50,233 bases of DNA from UBA1181 sp045226255 (GCA_045226255.1 JBGVCG010000031.1:1-50233), one strand, 5' to 3'; counted from the stretch's first letter, positions 25,526 through 33,080 are shown. Numbers and translations are program-made. Notes: generated by a model not told the origin, from the letters alone.

Positions 25526-26809
25526 TTAACACTTTGCCAATGCTTGCTCCAAATCAGCGATGATGTCCTCTGGCTCCTCGATACCAACAGAGAAACGGAT
25601 CAAGTCAGGACGTACACCTGCGGCGATCAACTGCTCGTCGGACAACTGACGGTGAGTGTGGGAAGCTGGGTGAAGTACACAAGTACGTGCATCAGCCACG
25701 TGCGTCACGATGCAAGCCAACTGCAAGGAATCCATGAACTTGATAGACTCCTCACGACCTCCTTTGACACCGAAGGTAACCACACCGCAAGATTGTCCGT
25801 TGGTGAATTGTTTCTGAGCCAACTCATAATAAGGGCTGGACTTCAAACCAGGGTAGTTCACCCAAGCCACCTTAGGGTGTTTCTCCAAATATTCAGCCAC
25901 CAACTGAGCGTTCTCACAGTGCTTAGGCATACGCAGGTGAAGCGTCTCCAAACCAAGGTTCAACAAGAACGCATTTTGTGGAGACTGGATAGAACCGAGG
26001 TCACGCATCAACTGAGCCGTAGCCTTCGTGATATAGGCACCCTTACCGAACGCCTGGCTGTAAGCCAAGCCATGATATGACTCGTCTGGTTGGGTCAATC
26101 CAGGGAATTTATCCTTGTGAGCCTCCCAGTCGAAGTTACCGCTGTCCACGATACAACCACCCACGTTCGTGGCATGACCGTCCATGTACTTTGTGGTAGC
26201 ATGGGTAACGATATCACAACCGAAATCGAACGGACGACAGTTGATTGGCGTAGGGAATGTATTATCCAAAATCAAAGGCACACCGTGTGAATGTGCGATG
26301 CGGGCGAATTTCTCGATATCCAACACTGTCAACACAGGGTTAGCGATCGTCTCACCGAACAACGCCTTCGTGTTTGGACGGAACGCCTTGGAAATCTCCT
26401 CCTCAGAGGCATCTGGATCAACGAACGTGCACTCGATGCCCAATTTCTTCATCGTCACAGCGAACAAGTTATAGGTTCCACCGTAGATACAAGAAGAGGA
26501 TACAAAGTGGTCACCAGCCTCGCAAAGATTGAATATAGAATAGAAACTAGCTGCTTGTCCGGATGAAGTCAACATGGCAGCCACACCACCCTCCAACGCA
26601 CAAATCTTAGCAGCCACCGCATCATTGGTAGGGTTCTGCAAACGTGTATAGAAGTAGCCAGTCGCCTTCAAGTCAAATAGATCGCCCATTTCAGCACTGG
26701 TATCATACTTAAACGTTGTAGATTGATAAATCGGAAGCACTCTTGGCTCACCTTTCTTGGGTTTCCATCCCTCTTGAACACACAATGTTCCTAAACCTTT
26801 TTTACTCAT
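25526..26809 (-). CDS. metY: O-acetylhomoserine sulfhydrylase
   Basis: The 427-residue PLP enzyme of the Cys/Met metabolism family makes homocysteine from O-acetylhomoserine and sulfide. Visible features: YTRLQNPTND (54-63), the TSSGQAA loop (81-87), ILDNTFPTP with Asp182 contacting the PLP ring, and the Schiff-base Lys207 in HATTKYMDGH. The C-terminal end has SVGIEEPEDIIADLEQAL. Length and motifs fit MetY better than cystathionine gamma-synthase. It is the first gene of a minus-strand run with mntP and the channel gene, after a leader of about 145 bases with its own promoter. Confidence 0.93.
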   Translation of the reverse strand: MSKKGLGTLCVQEGWKPKKGEPRVLPIYQSTTFKYDTSAEMGDLFDLKATGYFYTRLQNPTNDAVAAKICALEGGVAAMLTSSGQAASFYSIFNLCEAGDHFVSSSCIYGGTYNLFAVTMKKLGIECTFVDPDASEEEISKAFRPNTKALFGETIANPVLTVLDIEKFARIAHSHGVPLILDNTFPTPINCRPFDFGCDIVTHATTKYMDGHATNVGGCIVDSGNFDWEAHKDKFPGLTQPDESYHGLAYSQAFGKGAYITKATAQLMRDLGSIQSPQNAFLLNLGLETLHLRMPKHCENAQLVAEYLEKHPKVAWVNYPGLKSSPYYELAQKQFTNGQSCGVVTFGVKGGREESIKFMDSLQLACIVTHVADARTCVLHPASHTHRQLSDEQLIAAGVRPDLIRFSVGIEEPEDIIADLEQALAKC

Positions 26810-26960
26810 TTTTTCGGAAAATTATAATTAACATTAATAAATTCACTTTTCTATAGCGAAATGGCGAACCTTAGTCCGACCACTTACAATTAGATGACAA
26901 AGCGACCATGGAGACTTACAATAATCAACAGAACACCCTGTCGTTCATCTTTTCACAAGA

Positions 26961-26992
26961 CAAAAGTACATCCGGCAGATAAAACACACAAG
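26961..26992 (-). promoter_or_regulatory. Promoter of the metY operon
   Basis: On the minus strand: CTTG (26992-26989), 20 bases, exact TACTTTTG (26968-26961). The predicted start site near 26955 gives an untranslated leader of about 145 bases before metY. Confidence 0.6.
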
Positions 26993-27121
26993 AAAAACGC
27001 AATTCATCAGAAAAATATTCCAAACAAAAACATATAGCAGAACAAAATTCCGCAAATCAGGCCAGCTACGCATAAAAACCAGTGAAATATTCTATGTAGA
27101 CATAAGGAGAAACAGACCACC

Positions 27122-27157
27122 CAAAAAACAGAAAGGCCGTCCAAAACAGACGACCTT
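27122..27157 (-). terminator. Terminator of the small lipoprotein gene
   Basis: On the minus strand AAGGTCGTC pairs with GACGGCCTT (one G-U pair; plus-strand 27149-27157 and 27133-27141), followed by TCTGTTTTTT. It lies about 20 bases after the stop codon. Confidence 0.75.
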
Positions 27158-27178
27158 CTTATTCTTATAAGAGATAGC

Positions 27179-27394
27179 TTATTTGCAAATAAAATACCCC
27201 GTACTATCGGAAGTGTTCAAATCCGCACAATCATTCACGTTCATCTCTTCCTTGAGTCCGCTATAACTTGGAACTTCCTCTCCATCAGCGTTGTAGAAAG
27301 TGCAATCACAATCCTTCTTCGTACATGAATATATCACCGAAAGCAATCCGGCCAAGCCCAATATCAGCAATAAATTTCTCATTTCAAAATTCAT
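27179..27394 (-). CDS. Small putative lipoprotein
   Basis: The 71-residue product has a hydrophobic N-terminus and a lipobox-like LLSVIYSC (Cys near residue 24), so it is probably a lipid-anchored protein. The mature part is only about 47 residues and has five further cysteines (DCDC, DC, ICK). It ends in FICK. I recognise no family. An exact -7 box (27435-27442) upstream and an intrinsic terminator downstream frame it as an independent transcript, which supports a real gene despite its size. Met5 (27382) gives a shorter, more typical lipoprotein signal. It lies downstream of the His-rich COG0523 GTPase gene on the same strand. Confidence 0.65.
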   Translation of the reverse strand: MNFEMRNLLLILGLAGLLSVIYSCTKKDCDCTFYNADGEEVPSYSGLKEEMNVNDCADLNTSDSTGYFICK

Positions 27395-27434
27395 TAAGTT
27401 TCAGCCTACTCTATCGTTTTCGGCAACCCGACGG

Positions 27435-27442
27435 CAAATGTA
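27435..27442 (-). promoter_or_regulatory. -7 promoter box for the small lipoprotein
   Basis: An exact TACATTTG on the minus strand, 40 bases before the start codon. There is no clear -33 TTTG. Confidence 0.5.
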
Positions 27443-27522
27443 ATATTAATTCGGGAAATAATTACCTTAAACCAAAAAATTATTGCTCTATGGTTTCTAT
27501 GCCCCGATATGATAATCAATTT

Positions 27523-28833
27523 CTATAGTGCATCCAAAGCCTCACAGATGGCCGCCTTGTCCATATCCTTGCCAATGAAGACAAGCTTCACCAGACGGTC
27601 GCCGTAGAATTCATCCCAGTCCTTCCGAAGCTCCTCGCTCTCAGCCAACAAGCGTTCCTGCTCGGCTTTCGGAGCGGTGCAAATCCACTGGCCCGTCTCC
27701 TGCACACTTTTCTGACGACCCGCTTGTTCAAAAAGGTAAGACATATCCGGACTCTCCACAAAGTAAAGAATACCCTTGCAACGGATCACGCTCTTCGGCC
27801 AACGCTGGTCGATGAAACGGTCGAACTTGCTCAATGAGAAGCCCTTACGCCTGTAATACACGAACGTGGAGATACCGTATTCCTCCGCCTCCCCCTCGTC
27901 ATGGTGGTGATGGTGGTGGTGATGACCATGTTCCTCCTCGTGCTCATGGTGATGGTGCTCGTGCTCATCATCATCGTCGTCGTCATGATCATGGTGGTGG
28001 TGATGCTCGTGCTCGTCCTCCTCGTCATGATGATGGTGATGCTCATGTTCATGCTCGTGCTCGCCCTGCTCTTTACGTTTCTTCTCCTCCACCTGTTGCT
28101 CATCGTTCTCTAAAGCCTGGATCCAACCTGCAGACATGCTAACAGCCTGGAAGTCGAAGCGATTAGAGTTGATGATACGATCCAAATCTATTTTAGCGTA
28201 ATTGGTCTCGATGATCTCCGCGCGAGGCTGCAATGTGCGGACCACAGCACGCACCTGGTCCAACGCATCCTTGCCCACCTCATCCACTTTGTTGAGGAGG
28301 ACCACGTCACAGAACTCGATCTGTTGGATAAGAAGGTTCTCAATATCGTCCTCATCGAGGTTCTTGCGCATCAAATCGTTTCCACTGGAGAACTCATCGT
28401 AAAGGCGGAGGGCATCCACCACAGTCACGACGCAGTCCAGCCTGCACACCTCCGGCATACCATAGCGCTTAGCCATCGAAGACATCGTCACAATGGTTTG
28501 GGCAATCGGCAACGGCTCACATATACCGCTCGCCTCGATCACGATGTAATCGAATCTATTCGTATCCGTGATGTCCGTGATTTGCTTCATCAAGTCGGCC
28601 TTCAACGTGCAACAGATGCAACCATTGCTCAAGGCCACCAGGCTTTCGTCCCTTTCGGTAACCACACCGCCCTGCTGGATCAAGGAAGCATCCACATTCA
28701 CCTCCCCGATATCATTCACGATAACCGCAATCTTCAATCCTTTTTCATTCGTCAGGATATGGTTCACCAACGTCGTCTTTCCACTTCCCAAATAGCCTGT
28801 AAGCAACGTAATAGGCACAACTTTCTTACTCAT
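27523..28833 (-). CDS. COG0523 (CobW/YjiA/Zng1-type) GTPase with His-rich insert
   Basis: The 436-residue protein has Walker A GYLGSGKTTL (13-22), the family metal site GCICC (Cys 72, 74, 75), LLNKVDE for guanine recognition and a C-terminal CobW_C domain. These G3E GTPases are metallochaperones, several of which insert zinc into client proteins during zinc limitation. Residues 257-312 hold about 30 histidines alternating with Glu and Asp, a metal-storage or buffering loop seen in some family members but very dense here. The frame is open to 28884, but homologues start at MSKKVVPITLLTG, the ATG at 28831-28833. No Zur box could be recognised upstream. It is divergent from the flippase gene. 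Confidence 0.9.
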   Translation of the reverse strand: MSKKVVPITLLTGYLGSGKTTLVNHILTNEKGLKIAVIVNDIGEVNVDASLIQQGGVVTERDESLVALSNGCICCTLKADLMKQITDITDTNRFDYIVIEASGICEPLPIAQTIVTMSSMAKRYGMPEVCRLDCVVTVVDALRLYDEFSSGNDLMRKNLDEDDIENLLIQQIEFCDVVLLNKVDEVGKDALDQVRAVVRTLQPRAEIIETNYAKIDLDRIINSNRFDFQAVSMSAGWIQALENDEQQVEEKKRKEQGEHEHEHEHHHHHDEEDEHEHHHHHDHDDDDDDEHEHHHHEHEEEHGHHHHHHHHDEGEAEEYGISTFVYYRRKGFSLSKFDRFIDQRWPKSVIRCKGILYFVESPDMSYLFEQAGRQKSVQETGQWICTAPKAEQERLLAESEELRKDWDEFYGDRLVKLVFIGKDMDKAAICEALDAL

Positions 28834-28905
28834 GACATCAATAAAATTATCAGTTATTTCACGATGTAAAATTACAAAAAACAAAAGGAAAACGCAATCT
28901 TTTTA

Positions 28906-28913
28906 TAACTTTG
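28906..28913 (+). promoter_or_regulatory. -7 promoter box for the flippase gene
   Basis: An exact TAACTTTG 25 bases before the GTG start, so the leader should be only about 15-20 bases and begins with the Shine-Dalgarno region. Confidence 0.5.
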
Positions 28914-28928
28914 TCCTAGAACCAAAAA

Positions 28929-28935
28929 GAGGAGG
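28929..28935 (+). promoter_or_regulatory. Strong Shine-Dalgarno sequence deciding a GTG start
   Basis: GAGGAGG lies 3 bases before GTG at 28939. Shine-Dalgarno sites are rare in this window. No in-frame ATG occurs near the beginning of the protein, so this site supports the GTG start. Confidence 0.55.
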
Positions 28936-28938
28936 AAA

Positions 28939-30243
28939 GTGTCTTTCACAAGCAGATATAAAGAGATTAAAGAATCCGAGTTCGTGAAGAACTCCGCCAA
29001 GCTTCTTTCCGCAGGGGTCATCGCTCAGGCCATCGGCATACTCATATACCCTGTCCTGACAAGGATCTACGCACCAGAAGACTTCGGGCTACTGAACCTC
29101 TTCCAAAGCATCGCAGGGGTACTCATCATCTTGTCCACAGCGGAATACCAGTACTCCATCCTTTTGCCTAAGGAGGATGCTCAGGCGAAGAAATGTCTCC
29201 ATGTGGGCACGACCGTACTCATCGGCACATTCGTTCTGTGCCTCCTTTCGGTTCCCTTCGCGCAACCCATCGCCCAACAATTCAATGCGCCCGAACTCGC
29301 ACAATGGTATTGGACACTTCCCCTGTTAGTGCTATTCTCCGGAGGATGGTCGCTGCTCAACTATTGGCACACAAGGAACAAGAACTACACGCTCGCCAGC
29401 ACCTACCAGATCAGCAAGAGTCTACTCAACGCAGGACTCAAATGGGGGCTCGGAGTCCTCGGCTTCATCAAGGGTGGTCTCATCATTGCGACCGTCGTCT
29501 CCGCCATACTCTCCTTCCTCTTCAACCTAACACGCTCGATGAGGAAATACAAATGCAGGCTGGCATCATTGTTGCCCAAGCCAGACAAGCAGACAGCGGT
29601 GACCTACCAGAACTTCCCCAAGTTCGCGCTTCCCCGCACCCTGTTCAACTACGTCAGCGCCAACCTACCCTTCTTCTTGCTCACCCCCTTCTTCGGACTG
29701 GAAGAGACAGGCTTCTTCGGCATGGCGCTTACCCTAGCGTTCACCCCCATCAGCCTCATCAACGGATCGATATACCAAGTACTCTTCCAGCAGGTTTCCG
29801 AGAAGGTGAACAATAGGCAATCCATCATCGGGACATTCCGCAACTTCTACCGCAGGATATGCTTAGTTGTCCCACCCATAGGCATCCTCCTATTCATCTG
29901 CCTTCCATTCCTGACGAAGCTACTTTTGGGAGAAGCATGGGACACAACGGCAGACTACATACGGATGATGCTTCCATGGCTTTTCGCCTCGATGTTAGCA
30001 GGACCGACCTGCTTCATCACGGACATTTTCATGAAACAAAAAGAGACATTGTACGTCGAGTTCACGTTGCTGATCATCAGGGCGGCGAGCCTCATCTACG
30101 GCATCATGATCCATGACATACACATTGCCATCTTGGGATTCTGCGGAGCTACCTTCCTTGTATTCTCCGCTCAGGTCTTCTGGTTCTACTCCATCGCCAA
30201 GAGATACGAATCAACGCTTTCGGACAAATCCGAGCAAGCATAA
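28939..30243 (+). CDS. Polysaccharide flippase (Wzx/MATE-like)
   Basis: The 434-residue protein has about 12 predicted membrane helices and the opening typical of O-antigen flippases: NSAKLLSAGVIAQAIGILIYPVLTRIYAPEDFGLLNLFQSI. Such proteins move undecaprenyl-linked oligosaccharides across the inner membrane. No glycosyltransferase cluster, polymerase or ligase lies beside it, so the sugar is unknown and the gene is isolated. Translation starts at GTG (28939) after a strong Shine-Dalgarno; the first internal Met is far into the protein. A bidirectional terminator separates it from the convergent ferredoxin gene. Confidence 0.85.
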   Translation: MSFTSRYKEIKESEFVKNSAKLLSAGVIAQAIGILIYPVLTRIYAPEDFGLLNLFQSIAGVLIILSTAEYQYSILLPKEDAQAKKCLHVGTTVLIGTFVLCLLSVPFAQPIAQQFNAPELAQWYWTLPLLVLFSGGWSLLNYWHTRNKNYTLASTYQISKSLLNAGLKWGLGVLGFIKGGLIIATVVSAILSFLFNLTRSMRKYKCRLASLLPKPDKQTAVTYQNFPKFALPRTLFNYVSANLPFFLLTPFFGLEETGFFGMALTLAFTPISLINGSIYQVLFQQVSEKVNNRQSIIGTFRNFYRRICLVVPPIGILLFICLPFLTKLLLGEAWDTTADYIRMMLPWLFASMLAGPTCFITDIFMKQKETLYVEFTLLIIRAASLIYGIMIHDIHIAILGFCGATFLVFSAQVFWFYSIAKRYESTLSDKSEQA

Positions 30244-30291
30244 ATCAAGCATAGACAAACTTAAAAACAGGCAGAAGCGAGATACGGACAC

Positions 30292-30328
30292 AAAAAAAGG
30301 CGTCCGATCAGGACGCCCTTTTCTGTTT
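30292..30328. terminator. Bidirectional terminator
   Basis: GGCGTCC (30299-30305), GATCA loop, GGACGCC (30311-30317), with a T-rich tract on the plus side and seven A (T on the minus strand) on the other. It serves both the flippase gene (+) and the ferredoxin gene (-). Confidence 0.85.
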
Positions 30329-30342
30329 GTTGTTGAGACTGA

Positions 30343-30513
30343 TTACTCTCCCTTAGAGATAGCACCTGCAGGACAAGCGTCCGCACAAGTTCCACACTCA
30401 GTGCAAGCATCAGCGTTTATTGAATAGATGTCGCCCTCAGAGATAGCTCCTACAGGACATTCGCTAATGCAAGTACCACATGCAACACAATCTTCACCAA
30501 TTACGTAAGCCAT
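30343..30513 (-). CDS. 2[4Fe-4S] ferredoxin
   Basis: The 56-residue protein reads MAYVIGEDCVACGTCISECP at the start, with two CxxCxxCxxxCP motifs: Cys 9, 12, 15, 19 and Cys 37, 40, 43, 47. The chain length and spacing are those of clostridial-type ferredoxins carrying two [4Fe-4S] clusters. It shuttles low-potential electrons in the cytosol, and pyruvate:ferredoxin oxidoreductase (8941-12498) is the obvious donor. It has its own promoter (-7 box 30561-30568) and a terminator, so it is monocistronic and probably well expressed. Confidence 0.95.
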   Translation of the reverse strand: MAYVIGEDCVACGTCISECPVGAISEGDIYSINADACTECGTCADACPAGAISKGE

Positions 30514-30560
30514 AGTATTTTTCTTTTTTAGTTAATAAAATTTTGTGTTTCCACACAATG

Positions 30561-30591
30561 CAAATATATAGCATTCCTAAAATACCACGAA
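30561..30591 (-). promoter_or_regulatory. Promoter of the ferredoxin gene
   Basis: On the minus strand: TTCG (30591-30588), 19 bases, exact TATATTTG (30568-30561). It is 48 bases upstream of the ATG. Confidence 0.6.
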
Positions 30592-30729
30592 ATATTTTTT
30601 GTGAAATTTTCTAAAAAAAAACGCAGAGGGAACCGCAATTCTCTTCGTTGGGAATTGTGGCATTTGCACTTATCACATCTCCCTTTTTATAGAAAAATAT
30701 GCCACATTTCAAAAAAAATAAAAGAAAAA

Positions 30730-30761
30730 ATTGTGAAAATGAGAATTTATGCATACATTTG
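30730..30761 (+). promoter_or_regulatory. Promoter of the PUR-like gene
   Basis: ATTG (30730-30733), 20 bases, exact TACATTTG (30754-30761). The leader to the ATG at 30811 is about 45 bases and carries AGGAGG at 30797-30802, 8 bases before the start. Confidence 0.65.
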
Positions 30762-30810
30762 GAAGATTTCGTTTTCAAGGAAAGATAATTAAAAATAGGA
30801 GGATTTGTAT

Positions 30811-31146
30811 ATGGAAGATGAGAAATTGAGGTTTGATACGGATAAGCGGGATCAGGAGATTGTTTATTCGAAAGCGATCAAGGCAGGCAAAAGGATATAC
30901 TACCTTGACGTGAAACGCAACCGTAAAGACGAGTTATTCCTCGCCATTACGGAAAGCAAGAAAAAAGTTTCAGGGGAGGAAGCCCAGGTATCATTTGAAA
31001 AGCACAAAATCTTTTTGTATCGGGAAGACTTTGAGAAGTTCATGACAGGTCTGAACGACGTGATGGATTACATTGGGAAGAGTTCCGAGCAAGGGGACGA
31101 TAGGAACAACCCTGTTCCGAGCCGTTTCGAGATTGATTTCGGTTGA
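30811..31146 (+). CDS. DUF3276 / PUR-alpha-like nucleic-acid-binding protein
   Basis: The 111-residue protein (MEDEKLRFDTDKRDQEIVYS...) matches the Bacteroidota DUF3276 family. Its strands IYSKAIKAGKRIYYLDVK-like and HKIFLYREDFEKFMTGL form a PUR repeat as in Borrelia PurA homologues, which bind single-stranded DNA or RNA. Function in Bacteroidota is not established; a regulatory or RNA-binding role is inferred. The ATG at 30811 is supported by AGGAGG 8 bases upstream, a rare strong Shine-Dalgarno here, over a possible TTG at 30805. It has its own promoter and terminator. Confidence 0.87.
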   Translation: MEDEKLRFDTDKRDQEIVYSKAIKAGKRIYYLDVKRNRKDELFLAITESKKKVSGEEAQVSFEKHKIFLYREDFEKFMTGLNDVMDYIGKSSEQGDDRNNPVPSRFEIDFG

Positions 31147-31170
31147 TTCGCTTGCTCGCTATGAAGAAAT

Positions 31171-31203
31171 AAGAGGCGCACCCCTGGTTGCGTCTTTTTT
31201 TTT
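31171..31203 (+). terminator. Terminator of the PUR-like gene
   Basis: AAGAGGCGCACC pairs with GGTTGCGTCTT (one bulged T, one G-U pair), followed by a run of nine T. It starts 25 bases after the stop. Confidence 0.8.
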
Positions 31204-31311
31204 GCCCATCACTTCAGTTCCATATTCCAGACATCACGGGGACTATTCTCTTTCACAAGCCATCCGGCAGATGGATTTGCGCACACTCAACAGAATCAGG
31301 CTACACACAGA

Positions 31312-31347
31312 ATAAAAAGGGAGTCCATTGTTTTCAAATGGACTCCC
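31312..31347 (-). terminator. Terminator of the candidate RNA
   Basis: GGGAGTCCATT (31319-31329) and AATGGACTCCC (31337-31347) form a perfect 11-bp stem. On the minus strand it is followed by TTTTTATT. There is no T-run on the plus side. Confidence 0.85.
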
Positions 31348-31540
31348 AAATCGTTTATGATTATTAGATCACGTTTCTTTTAAGTTCTCCTCGGCAATCC
31401 GAAGCGGTTTCGGGTCATGCGAGCACACCTATAGACGTAACTTCACCGATTATTCCTCGGAATCAGGCAGTTTCGGAACAGACATTTACACAACACACAC
31501 TACCACCCCACACAGAATCGTCTTCCTATCCATGTAAAAG
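31312..31540 (-). ncRNA. Candidate structured small RNA of about 225 nt, class unassigned
   Basis: A minus-strand transcript is framed by an exact -7 box (31545-31552) and a strong intrinsic terminator (31312-31347), with no open frame worth calling between them. The interior holds short self-complementary pieces (for example CCGAA...TTCGG near 31393-31407 and ATTCC...GGAAT near 31453-31464) and is not AT-rich like other spacers here. It is 60-80 bases downstream of the bactofilin stop, so it could also be a long 3' UTR. Length and layout are compatible with a 6S-like RNA (the Bacteroidales-1 type), but I cannot prove the structure. It lacks SRP, RNase P and tmRNA signatures. Confidence 0.45.
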
Positions 31541-31544
31541 TGGG

Positions 31545-31552
31545 CAAAACTA
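31545..31552 (-). promoter_or_regulatory. -7 promoter box of the candidate RNA
   Basis: An exact TAGTTTTG on the minus strand. TTTG occurs 16 bases upstream (31569-31572), shorter than the usual 19-21. No protein start lies downstream of it on this strand. Confidence 0.5.
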
Positions 31553-31613
31553 TTCCTCACAAAAACGGCAAAGATGATTTTACGATCCGACGCAAAAGTC
31601 AGGCATCGCAGAA

Positions 31614-32015
31614 TTACTTTTGCAACTGAGTGTTGGCATTATTCGACACAGAGGATGGTTTAGATCCATTCGTCATGTCACATGTACCAGTGAAGATAGC
31701 ATTAGGCTCAATGGAGAGAGTCTTCGTCGTGATTTCACCTTCCACACGAGCAGTAGATTTCAGTGAAAGTGTATCAGAGATAATCATCTTACCCTTCACA
31801 GATCCCATGATATCCGCATTGGCGCAAGTCATCGTACCAGACATAACACCCTTTGTGCCAACAATTATCTTTCCCTTGCAAATTATTGTTCCCTCTACAG
31901 AACCGTCCAGTCTGAAATCATTTTCCGCCTGGATATCTCCCACAACCTTTGTTCCATAAGCCAAAGTGTTGTGCTCGGTACCTGTCGTCATTACTTCCTT
32001 TCCTCCAATTCCCAT
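31614..32015 (-). CDS. Bactofilin
   Basis: The 133-residue protein matches the bactofilin (polymer-forming cytoskeletal) family: a right-handed beta-helix core with regularly spaced Gly and hydrophobics (FRLDGSVEGTIICKGKIIVG, ISDTLSLKSTARVEGEI-like turns) and flexible ends. Bactofilins polymerise without nucleotide and scaffold cell-wall or shape proteins at the membrane. The C-terminal tail is Ser/Asn-rich. It follows pheS by 17 bases and is probably cotranscribed with it, an unexpected pairing of a cytoskeletal gene and a tRNA synthetase subunit. No M23 peptidase, a frequent bactofilin neighbour, is nearby. Confidence 0.87.
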   Translation of the reverse strand: MGIGGKEVMTTGTEHNTLAYGTKVVGDIQAENDFRLDGSVEGTIICKGKIIVGTKGVMSGTMTCANADIMGSVKGKMIISDTLSLKSTARVEGEITTKTLSIEPNAIFTGTCDMTNGSKPSSVSNNANTQLQK

Positions 32016-32032
32016 GATCTTAGATTTAAATG

Positions 32033-33052
32033 TTAATAAGCTGATTTAAATTGATTTAAGAACCTCACGTCATTCTCCGAGAACATACGAAGATCCTTCA
32101 CCTGATATTTCAAATTGGTGATACGCTCGATACCCATACCGAACGCATAACCCGTATAAACTTTACTGTCGATACCACAATTCTCCAACACATTAGGATC
32201 CACCATTCCGCAACCAAGGATCTCGACCCAACCTGTTCCTTTACAGAACGCGCAACCCTTTCCTCCGCACAGATTACAAGAGATATCCATCTCGGCGGAT
32301 GGCTCCGTGAATGGGAAGTAAGAAGGGCGCAAACGAATCTTCGTACCCTCACCGAACATCTCCTTCGCGAAATAGAGCAAAGCCTGCTTCAAATCAGCGA
32401 ACGACACGTTCTTGTCTATGTACAAACCCTCTACCTGATGGAAAAAGCAGTGGGCACGGTATGAAATAGCCTCGTTTCTGTAAACACGACCCGGACACAA
32501 AACGCGAATCGGTGGTTTTTGAGTCGTCATGATGCGGGACTGCACAGAAGAGGTGTGCGTACGCAACAAAACATCCGGATCACGGGTGATGAAGAATGTA
32601 TCCTGCATATCCCTTGCCGGGTGCTCCGGTGGGAAATTCAAAGCGGAGAACACATGCCAATCGTCCTCAATCTCAGGACCTTCCGCCACAACAAAACCCA
32701 AACGGGAGAAGATATCCACGATTTCATTCTTGACGAGAGAGAGCGGATGGCGCGTACCCAATCCGACTGGGTCTGGAGTTCTTGTCAAATCCAAACTCTC
32801 ATCTTTCACAGAACTATTATCCAACGCATTCTTCAACTCATTAATCTTATCCTGCGCCGAATTCTTCAGGTCATTGAGCAACTGTCCCATCTCCTTCTTC
32901 TGCTCGTTGGAGATATTCCTGAAATCGTTAAACAACGACGATATCTCTCCTTTCTTGCTCAAATATTTGATACGAAGAGTCTCCAAATCCTCCTTGCTGG
33001 AAGCGTGCAACTCCCTTATCTCATCCAAAAGTTCTTTTATTCTCTCTTTCAT
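32033..33052 (-). CDS. pheS: Phenylalanine--tRNA ligase alpha subunit
   Basis: The 339-residue protein has an N-terminal coiled coil (about 1-85) for tRNA contact, then the class II synthetase core with HPLSLVKNEIVDIF, motif 2 (RVYRNEAISYRAHCFFHQVEG) and SYFPFTEPSAEMDI, plus motif 3 GMGIERI. It charges tRNA-Phe as an alpha2-beta2 enzyme with PheT. pheT is not in the window, so the subunits are encoded apart, as is common in Bacteroidota. A -7 box TAACTTTG lies 29 bases upstream of the ATG. The bactofilin gene follows after 17 bases. Confidence 0.96.
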   Translation of the reverse strand: MKERIKELLDEIRELHASSKEDLETLRIKYLSKKGEISSLFNDFRNISNEQKKEMGQLLNDLKNSAQDKINELKNALDNSSVKDESLDLTRTPDPVGLGTRHPLSLVKNEIVDIFSRLGFVVAEGPEIEDDWHVFSALNFPPEHPARDMQDTFFITRDPDVLLRTHTSSVQSRIMTTQKPPIRVLCPGRVYRNEAISYRAHCFFHQVEGLYIDKNVSFADLKQALLYFAKEMFGEGTKIRLRPSYFPFTEPSAEMDISCNLCGGKGCAFCKGTGWVEILGCGMVDPNVLENCGIDSKVYTGYAFGMGIERITNLKYQVKDLRMFSENDVRFLNQFKSAY

Positions 33053-33080
33053 CTCTAATTACAAAATACCTTTAATCTCG

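Larger units (their letters stand above)
26810..27178. other. metY leader and lipoprotein downstream region
   Basis: 26810-26955 is the transcribed, non-coding leader of metY. It holds short complementary stretches (for example GGTCG.../...CGACC around 26876-26908) but I recognise no known riboswitch class. 26995-27120 is AT-rich with no gene seen. 27122-27157 is the lipoprotein terminator. Confidence 0.45.

Noticed and set aside
26810..26955. SAM-II riboswitch in the metY leader
   Set aside because: I compared the leader with the remembered SAM-II pattern and found no match; only an unassigned leader is reported.
27901..28113. Plus-strand frame encoding mostly Val, Met and Leu
   Set aside because: It is the antisense of the His/Glu/Asp-rich loop of the COG0523 GTPase, so the hydrophobic pattern is a by-product.
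30601..30792. 63-residue basic open frame upstream of the PUR-like gene
   Set aside because: It overlaps the ferredoxin -7 region's flank and the PUR promoter, has no start context, and its Lys/Arg-rich sequence reflects A-rich spacer DNA.
31312..31540. SRP RNA, RNase P RNA or tmRNA as identity of the candidate RNA
   Set aside because: The GGAAGCAGC-type SRP loop, the RNase P conserved core and a tRNA-like ACCA end are all missing, and the length does not fit.
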